NCBI GenBank assembly: GCA_029065305.1
Contig: JAIEIQ010000157.1
Location: 1 to 6,450, forward strand
From: Oscillospiraceae bacterium
GTDB taxonomy: Bacteria > Bacillota > Clostridia > Oscillospirales > Oscillospiraceae
Length of the DNA: 6,450 nucleotides
Direction of reading: 5' to 3'
Shown: positions 5,289-6,450 of the stretch, one piece after another
Layout: each line of letters begins with the position of its first letter
How positions within the stretch are numbered: position 1 is the stretch's first letter
Made by a program: the position numbers and the translations under genes
Notes under the pieces: model-generated
Databases searched by the model: none
What the model saw: the letters and a program-made list of their open reading frames with translations, nothing else
Told to the model about the DNA's origin: nothing

Positions 5289-6257
5289 TCATATCATTTC
5301 ACAGTCGGTTACACTTTTGGAATCAAGGTCAACGCACATTGCTACAACTTTCGGCGAATAGGTTTCGTCATTGCTCTTGCGATTATTTGAAAAGGAAATA
5401 GCATCACGGAAATTTTCTTCATCCATGAATACTAAAACATCCCGCGTACTATCGCATCTGACTTGGGCAGAAGATATTGCCGTGAACAGCAGATTCCCTA
5501 ACTGGGTTTTGCTTAATCCCAAGTAAAGCGCGACATCCCATTGGGTGGATTCGGACTTTTCCGTAAAGGAAAAATCTTTGACCGGAAAGCCTGATTGTCT
5601 GCAAGTTAACCACGTGTCAAAGCAGAACTCTTGATCATGATCCAGGTCAGGGCAAGTGAACTCATCATTGAATTTCTCGGACAAGGACATCGCGATGGCC
5701 TTAATGAGTATAGGGAGCGCACGTTCAATCTTTTTAATCTCTACATGAGCAAAAAAGAATTCAACATTGCAGAGCTTTTTGAGCGTTTCAGAAATTTTAA
5801 GCCGTTCCGCCAATAGAGTGAACGCAGTTTCCCAAGCAGGATCAATTTTGATTTCCCCACTTAATATTCCTTTCAGGGTATCTTGGTCAACATTTAGGAT
5901 TGGAGCGATCATATCTACCGACATAGACGGATTCTCGCACATAACGATGCTAAGAAAGAGAGCGGCATCAATGTCCGCAATGTGGGGTGCCTGCGATTGA
6001 TTTTGCTTTGAGCCTTTTTCGTCAACGCTGTCCCCATTTTGCAGCCAATCAAGAGGGACGCCTGTTGTTTCAGAAACGCAGGTTAATATTTTGTCGGATG
6101 GATTTTTTTCGCCCCGCTCAACCATGCCCAGATAAGCAAAGGAAACTTCCATTTTTTCAGATAGTTCCTTCATGGTTAAGGACGCGTCGATACGCGCCTT
6201 GCGGATTCGACCGCCTACGTTGCTCAAATCATAATTCTTCATCCTAGGTTTGGGCAT
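5289..6257 (-). CDS. XRE-family helix-turn-helix protein with an uncharacterised C-terminal region, 322 residues
   Basis: Probable DNA-binding regulator of the element. Residues about 13-73 form a clear XRE/Cro-C1 helix-turn-helix (IRKARIDASLTMKELSEKME, VSFAYLGMVERGEKNPSDKI, ending TTGVPLDWLQNG). Residues about 112-155 (MSVDMIAPILNVDQDTLKGI then LSGEIKIDPAW) again have the spacing and turn glycine of an XRE-like helix-turn-helix. A third weaker helix-turn-helix-like stretch is WDVALYLGLSKTQLGNLL (240-257). The rest, including a DVLVFMDEENFRDAI segment (273-287), matches nothing I know. No protease (LexA/ImmA) or membrane motif is seen. The start is firm: AAGGAGG at 6265-6271 lies 7 nt from the ATG at 6255-6257. 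Met6 is a weaker alternative. The gene is the most AT-rich of the four complete genes, fitting foreign origin. It may control the promoter at 5077-5105. Confidence 0.85.
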   Translation of the reverse strand: MPKPRMKNYDLSNVGGRIRKARIDASLTMKELSEKMEVSFAYLGMVERGEKNPSDKILTCVSETTGVPLDWLQNGDSVDEKGSKQNQSQAPHIADIDAALFLSIVMCENPSMSVDMIAPILNVDQDTLKGILSGEIKIDPAWETAFTLLAERLKISETLKKLCNVEFFFAHVEIKKIERALPILIKAIAMSLSEKFNDEFTCPDLDHDQEFCFDTWLTCRQSGFPVKDFSFTEKSESTQWDVALYLGLSKTQLGNLLFTAISSAQVRCDSTRDVLVFMDEENFRDAISFSNNRKSNDETYSPKVVAMCVDLDSKSVTDCEMI

Positions 6258-6285
6258 CTTCTAGCCTCCTTCAAAACTTTATATG

Positions 6286-6389
6286 AATACCCTTTTACTC
6301 CATCTAAATCCGAGCACAGTGCCTTGGGGACAGGAGTGCCGCCCCTTAAATATGGCATAGATTTGGTTAAATTGCACAAAAAGGGTATT
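6286..6389 (-). repeat. Structured leader upstream of the XRE gene: 11-bp inverted repeat enclosing a GC-rich hairpin
   Basis: AATACCCTTTT (6286-6296) and AAAAGGGTATT (6379-6389) are perfect reverse complements separated by 82 bp. In a minus-strand transcript they would pair to close a stem whose lower arm ends about 14 nt before the ribosome binding site. Inside is a GGGG...CCCC element (6327-6346) with a nested GG/CC pair. This could be a structured 5' leader or paired protein-binding sites. No known riboswitch consensus was recognised. Confidence 0.45.
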
Positions 6390-6409
6390 TGCAGAAATTG
6401 AGCGCGGAT

Positions 6410-6438
6410 ATTATAAGATATATCTGTATTTATTATAA
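6410..6438 (-). promoter_or_regulatory. Candidate promoter for the XRE gene
   Basis: On the minus strand a perfect TATAAT (6410-6415) lies 17 bp from TTATAA (6433-6438, 3/6 match to TTGACA). The palindrome AGATATATCT (6416-6425) abuts the -10 within the spacer and could be an operator. The leader to the ATG at 6257 would be about 145 nt and contains the inverted repeat at 6286-6389. The region is very AT-rich, so a chance match is a real possibility. Confidence 0.3.
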
Positions 6439-6450
6439 TATATATTAACC

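Larger units (their letters stand above)
2900..6450. mobile_element. Probable end of an integrative element carrying a large serine recombinase (right end beyond the window)
   Basis: A complete large serine recombinase is the last gene before very GC-rich chromosomal sequence. Upstream of it, in the same orientation, are an XRE-type regulator and an unknown small gene. The XRE gene and its promoter region are clearly more AT-rich than ade and the carrier gene. Recombinase-at-the-end is the usual arrangement of clostridial serine-recombinase elements such as those of the Tn4451/Tn5397 type. The left boundary is approximate. No conjugation, resistance or replication genes are visible here, so the class of element (ICE, mobilisable transposon, prophage) is open. 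Confidence 0.5.

Overview
The window suggests a high-GC, Gram-positive anaerobe of the class Clostridia, possibly a gut Oscillospirales/Lachnospirales type. This is inferred from strong AAGGAGG-type ribosome binding sites, an adenine deaminase of the Ade family, a YfcC-type carrier, and a large serine recombinase of the kind common on clostridial mobile elements. No taxonomic marker gene is present, so the placement is tentative. Every gene I can support lies on the minus strand; the long plus-strand ORFs are antisense shadows.

Layout from right to left, which is the direction of transcription. (1) 6450-4622 is lower in GC. It holds an AT-rich promoter region, a gene for an XRE-family DNA-binding protein with an uncharacterised C-terminal half (6257-5289), a 256-bp gap with a hairpin and a promoter whose spacer is a perfect palindrome, and a 136-residue protein I do not recognise (5032-4622). 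(2) 4590-2962 is a complete large serine recombinase. (3) 2961-2613 is a 349-bp gap with clustered AGAAC/GTTCT inverted repeats, a possible 3' remnant of an interrupted gene, a bidirectional hairpin terminator and the ade promoter region. (4) 2612-816 is adenine deaminase (ade), and 713-1 is the N-terminal half of a 12-TM-type YfcC/DcuC-superfamily carrier. Both are very GC-rich and look like ordinary chromosome.

Interpretation. The left part is probably a host purine-salvage unit: Ade deaminates adenine to hypoxanthine, and a co-transcribed transporter follows. The right part looks like the end of an integrative element. Its recombinase is the last gene before the junction, and a regulator plus a small unknown gene sit upstream in the same orientation. 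The switch in base composition falls between about 2850 and 2960, where I place the putative junction. The other end of the element is outside the window, so its size, cargo and target site cannot be established here.

No rRNA, tRNA, CRISPR array or insertion-sequence transposase was seen. The least explained parts are the 136-residue protein next to the recombinase, the promoter with an operator-like palindrome in front of it, the duplicated hairpin module, and the XRE protein's C-terminal region.
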